From contig NC_084817.1 in the NCBI RefSeq assembly GCF_963583255.1, positions 3,759,043-3,823,042 of the forward strand: a stretch of 64,000 nucleotides of DNA, read 5' to 3'. Source of the stretch: Pyrus communis (lineage: Eukaryota > Streptophyta > Magnoliopsida > Rosales > Rosaceae). Below, in pieces: positions 60,507-64,000 of the stretch. Under the pieces are notes generated by a model, which ran no database searches, had not been told where the DNA came from, and worked only from the letters and a program-made list of their open reading frames with translations. Numbering within the stretch: the first letter of the stretch is position 1; each line of letters starts with the position of its first letter. Both the position numbers and the translations under genes were made by a program.

Positions 60507-60699
60507 ACCGACGTAATCTTTTCTGCTCGATATTAGATTAGACGGTTCTGATGCATCTATATTTGTATATACCTCAAACAAGTCCAAAGTTCTAAACGAG
60601 GCAGTTCTAGGAAAATCAAATGCCTAAGTTTCTTGTAAACCTAGGTCAAGTTTGTTTCTCTCACATCTGTTTACCTACGTTCGGGATGTCATTGTGGTG

Positions 60700-61060
60700 G
60701 GTTTTTATATCAATAACATATGTCACGTGTTCAGCTTTGCCATGTGGCAGTTGGTTATTGGTTGGAAATATTGTCGCAATGGTAGTTTTTTTTTTTAAAT
60801 CAACAAGGCAATGTCACGTGTTTAGCTTTGCCATAAGACAGTTAATTATTGGTTTGAAAAACCGCCATAGTGGTGGGTTTTTAAATCAGTAACGCACTAT
60901 CACGTGTTTAGCTTTGTCATGCAGCAGTTGATTATTAGTTTAAAAAACAGTCATAGCTATGTGGCAGTTGGTTTCTTAAAATTAATAATGCAATATTACA
61001 TGCTTATCTTAGCTATGTGGCAGTTGGTTATTGGTTTGAAAGACCGCTAAATTGGTCCTA
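60700..61060. repeat. ~88-bp tandem repeat, about five units (copy 2)
   Basis: Same unit as 58080-58390 (CATGTGGCAGTTGGTTATTG, GTTTGAAAAACCGCC). Unit number differs from copy 1, showing change after duplication. Confidence 0.8.
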
Positions 61061-62040
61061 GTAAGTCATTTTCAACTTTTCAGGCCTCACCTTTTCAAGG
61101 GTTCTAGACGTATATGTATGATATTCAAACCTATGAGACTTGCCTTGGGCAGCAATAATCCAATAAATAGCGGAGATGTTTGACCAGGTCAATATTGTAA
61201 GACCAAGCAACTTACAAAAGCCACGTCTCGTTCATTGTATTTCGACCAAAAAAAAAAAAAGTCTTGTTCATTGCATATACAACTAAATAATTGTTTTTAT
61301 AATGTTTTGTGAGCCGAAATAATGATTTTGGTACTGTAATTTGGTAAGGTTCCATTTCGATGCTCCAAGTTTTAATTATCGCATTTGAAGTCTTTGTACT
61401 TTAGTCATTATTGTAATCGAATGACAATATTTTGAGGGGTGAAGTACAAAGAATTAACCTAAAAATTAGGTGATTTCAAATCAGTTCGAACTTTTTAAAA
61501 CATTTTCAATAATTATTTGACTTTCTAAAAACTCAACATTCTGGTAGGTTACGAGAACTTTACCAATATTAAATGATGAGATGGACAAATACTAAAGTTG
61601 GTTTCACTAATCGACGTCTTTGGAGTTCTAATCCCCCCAATTGACCCATTTTAATCAAGTTAAACCATAAATTTGCTTTGATAAAACCGTCAATTTGGAG
61701 ATTCAAATCTCCGTCGATGTTTGAGAGTTAAAACACGCTTTGTATTTATCCATGTCATCACATGCTAGTGAACCTAATAGATGCCCATTTTTTAAAACTT
61801 TAGGTTGTATTTCAAATGTTTTAAAATGTTATGACCAATATGTTTTGAAAGGTTATGTTCATTTTTGTCAATCTATATGTTCAAGAACGTTACCGAGGTC
61901 TTTTCAATATGTAGTTTGTATAAGAGAAATGCTAAGAAGTCTCTAAAGAATCGGATTATGTAGACTCTTTGTCACCTCATATTTTTGACATAATATTTTA
62001 TAATATTGATATGAAAATTGATGAAGAGCCTCATTTTAAG

Positions 62041-64000
62041 TGAATCTCCTTAACATTTCTATTTGTATAAAAGTTGTCATGCCATTGTCCATGAACCGAG
62101 GCAATTATTAAACTATAAAGACTAACAAAGATAGTTGAAACTGCAGAGATCAAAACGAAACTTCGCTGAAACTGCAGAGACGAAGATGATTACTTTGAAC
62201 ATGGAAATAAAATATGTTTAGCCAATTTTAACCGACGTAATTACCAATTCAACGTTGGATGTTGACTGTGCACAAGAATCTTACCACCAATTTAATAAAC
62301 CAAATTTTTAATTTTTAATTTTTAATTTTCTTCCTGGGTAGGATGCGTTGGTCATTGCGATGATTTGGTCAAAGATTAATGTGTATCGTTGAATTTTTGC
62401 TATCTTGTGGGGTCCACCGTAGCCAGCTGTATATATCTATGTCTACGATGTTTGCAAAAATAAGTTTTAAATAAATAAATAAATAACTAATAAAAAATAC
62501 TTCAAAACTTTGAGTTTTAACAAAAAAATCATGTTATAACTTTATTTAATGATAAAGATAAGAGAAAGAAAAAACAAAACAAAAAACAAAAAAAACCTAA
62601 CTAAAGGCGCGTGAAAAGAGCACCCAACCGACCCTTCAGTTGCATAACCCTTTGACATAATCCAAACATATTTTATTCCTCTGAAATTAAAATTTCAAAT
62701 TGAAGTGAGTTCCGTTCAGTTCATAACTACATTTTGGGCGGTATGGTTGGGAGGGAGTCGGTCAGGTATGGGCGTTGACGTTGATCTCTATTATATATAT
62801 ATTATTTTTTAGCCATGCATGACTTTAATGGTATGGATGTTGAATCTGTCATGTACTTTTTATCTTTTGATTGCATTCTGGTGAAATAATTTGAAAATCT
62901 AGGACGAGCATCTAGCGTTAAGTTTCTTAAACAATATAGCATCATTAAGTTTCATAAACAGTGTCGTACCGTTAAGTTTTATAAACAATGTCGTACCATT
63001 TAGTTACATAAACAGTGGAATATCGTTAAGTTTCATAAACAGTGTAGTACCGTTAAGTTTCATAAACAGTGTAGTAAATTTCATAAACAGCATAGTAAGT
63101 TTCATAAACATTTTGTATGAGTGGCGTGCCGGTCCATGCGTCAGTTTTTTTTTTTAATATTAAAATTATGTCTTTTCATTAAAATTTAAGTCTTTTTATT
63201 AAAATTTAAGTCTTTTTCATTAAATAAAATTATAATATGATTTTTTTATTAAAATAAATTTAGTTCAAACCCTTTTCATGAAAATTCCCTAAATAAAAAA
63301 GGAACCTCAAGTCAACAAAATTTTGCAAAAATTGGGGGGAACGTCTAAAGAATTGTTCTCAAATCAAAAGGAGTATAGAAGAGTTTGAAAAGCTTACACC
63401 GTTTTTTCTAATCTTTGGACAAGCAACAACTCTAGTCCAAACCAATGTTCATATTATGTTGTATTAAAGCTTTGTTTTTCTTGGAAATCATACTCATAAT
63501 ATTAGTACGGAAATTGACGTTAAACTATTAAGTAGTAGAAAGCTTATAAAGAGTTATATTTTGAGAGAGTCCTTTTAGCATTTTTCTCGTGAAAAATGTA
63601 ACAATGATAAGAAATTGGAATATGAGATAAGCATTCTTTTACATATTTATTAAATGTAACGTTTGACATCTAGAGTTTGATATTTTCTCAACTTTCAATC
63701 ATTAATGCAAATGAATTATGCAATTATTCATGCAAACCTAAATAACATCACTCGTAATGTTTCTGGGCACGTAAGTAGTCATCCTTTGCGAGTTAGCATG
63801 AATCTTCTAAAGACATACGTAATTTGGAGGATTTTTTTTGTTTGGATGCCTGACCACGTAGCTAATCAGATCAATCTCACAAAAATATAAAATCTTTTTG
63901 AAATCTAATCACATTTAAATCACACGTCTTAATCATTTACTGCCCTAATCAATTAGTTATACCCTGTATCCTAAGCTTGAAATGGCGTTGGCCCACGAAA
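62041..64000. other. intergenic DNA
   Basis: AT-rich, with ATAAATAAATAAATAA near 62470 and poly-A-rich tracts near 62580. Apart from the minisatellite listed separately, no gene or recognisable element is seen. Confidence 0.5.
62915..63110. repeat. ~31-bp minisatellite
   Basis: Six or more imperfect units of GTTAAGTTTCATAAACAGTG followed by TAGTACC, with shortened units at the right end (GTAAATTTCATAAACAGCAT). Units near 63005-63080 are the most alike. Confidence 0.85.

Larger units (their letters stand above)
59353..62040. repeat. tandem duplication of CYP57 3' end and flank, copy 2
   Basis: Direct repeat of 57030-59352 with an internal deletion in the exonic part and a 544-bp solo LTR insertion. 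It ends near GAGCCTCATTTTAAG at 62040. No gene beyond the exon remnant. Confidence 0.88.

Noticed and set aside
58080..63110. CRISPR-like repeat arrays
   Set aside because: The arrays are direct tandem repeats without unique spacers, in a plant genome.
1..64000. tRNA or full rRNA genes
   Set aside because: I saw no cloverleaf with intact A/B boxes. The only rRNA-like sequence is the partial 5S core of the Cassandra LTR.

Overview
This is a plant nuclear window, most likely from an apple/pear-type rosaceous tree (tribe Maleae). The basis is AT-rich intergenic DNA, many short introns with GT/AG borders, plant-only gene families (DUF3511 protein, USP-kinase), a canonical MIR156 hairpin, and dense small transposable elements including a Cassandra solo LTR that carries 5S-rRNA-like sequence. 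The species call is an inference. No prokaryotic, organellar or viral genome is present.

Layout. 1-7.3 kb: a possible gene end at the left edge, an intact small DUF3511 gene (-), and a broken eIF4A DEAD-box helicase gene (-). 7.3-37.5 kb: a large tandem duplication. Copy A is 7323-23142 and copy B is 23143-37515, followed by a short third remnant to about 37740. Each copy starts with the eIF4A promoter/5'UTR and carries one complete MIR156 hairpin (14929-14948 and 31934-31953 are the identical mature 20-mers) with its own TATA box. Because the copies were once the same, each acts as the empty-site control for insertions in the other. Copy A gained a 4.8-kb Ty1/copia element, a Cassandra solo LTR and a hairpin MITE. 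Copy B gained a 702-bp hAT-like element, two MITEs, a 1.74-kb solo LTR and further unclassified insertions. Most of these have clear target-site duplications.

38-53 kb: an ordinary gene block on the minus strand, with four intact genes whose exons I could join in frame. These are a two-domain METTL2/6/8-type methyltransferase (559 aa), Golgi tether subunit COG8 (577 aa), a secreted proline-rich protein (189 aa) and a USP-domain/coiled-coil/kinase protein (739 aa).

54.6-62 kb: a CYP57/CWC27-type cyclophilin locus (+) that is a multi-lesion pseudogene. Its 3' end and flank are tandemly duplicated (about 57.03-59.35 and 59.35-62.04 kb). The second copy holds an exon-9/exon-10 fusion remnant and a solo LTR with a hairpin MITE nested inside it. 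The last 2 kb hold a minisatellite and no gene I can support.

How it fits together. The intact genes are unrelated housekeeping or signalling genes (tRNA modification, Golgi tethering, wall/surface protein, kinase signalling). The two decayed genes, eIF4A and CYP57, are loci where a second functional copy elsewhere is plausible after the Maleae genome duplication. The most notable feature is the tandem MIR156 pair: the mature miRNA is perfectly conserved while the star arms, microsatellites, a short candidate intron and the surrounding transposons have diverged. MIR156 controls SPL transcription factors and the juvenile-to-adult transition.
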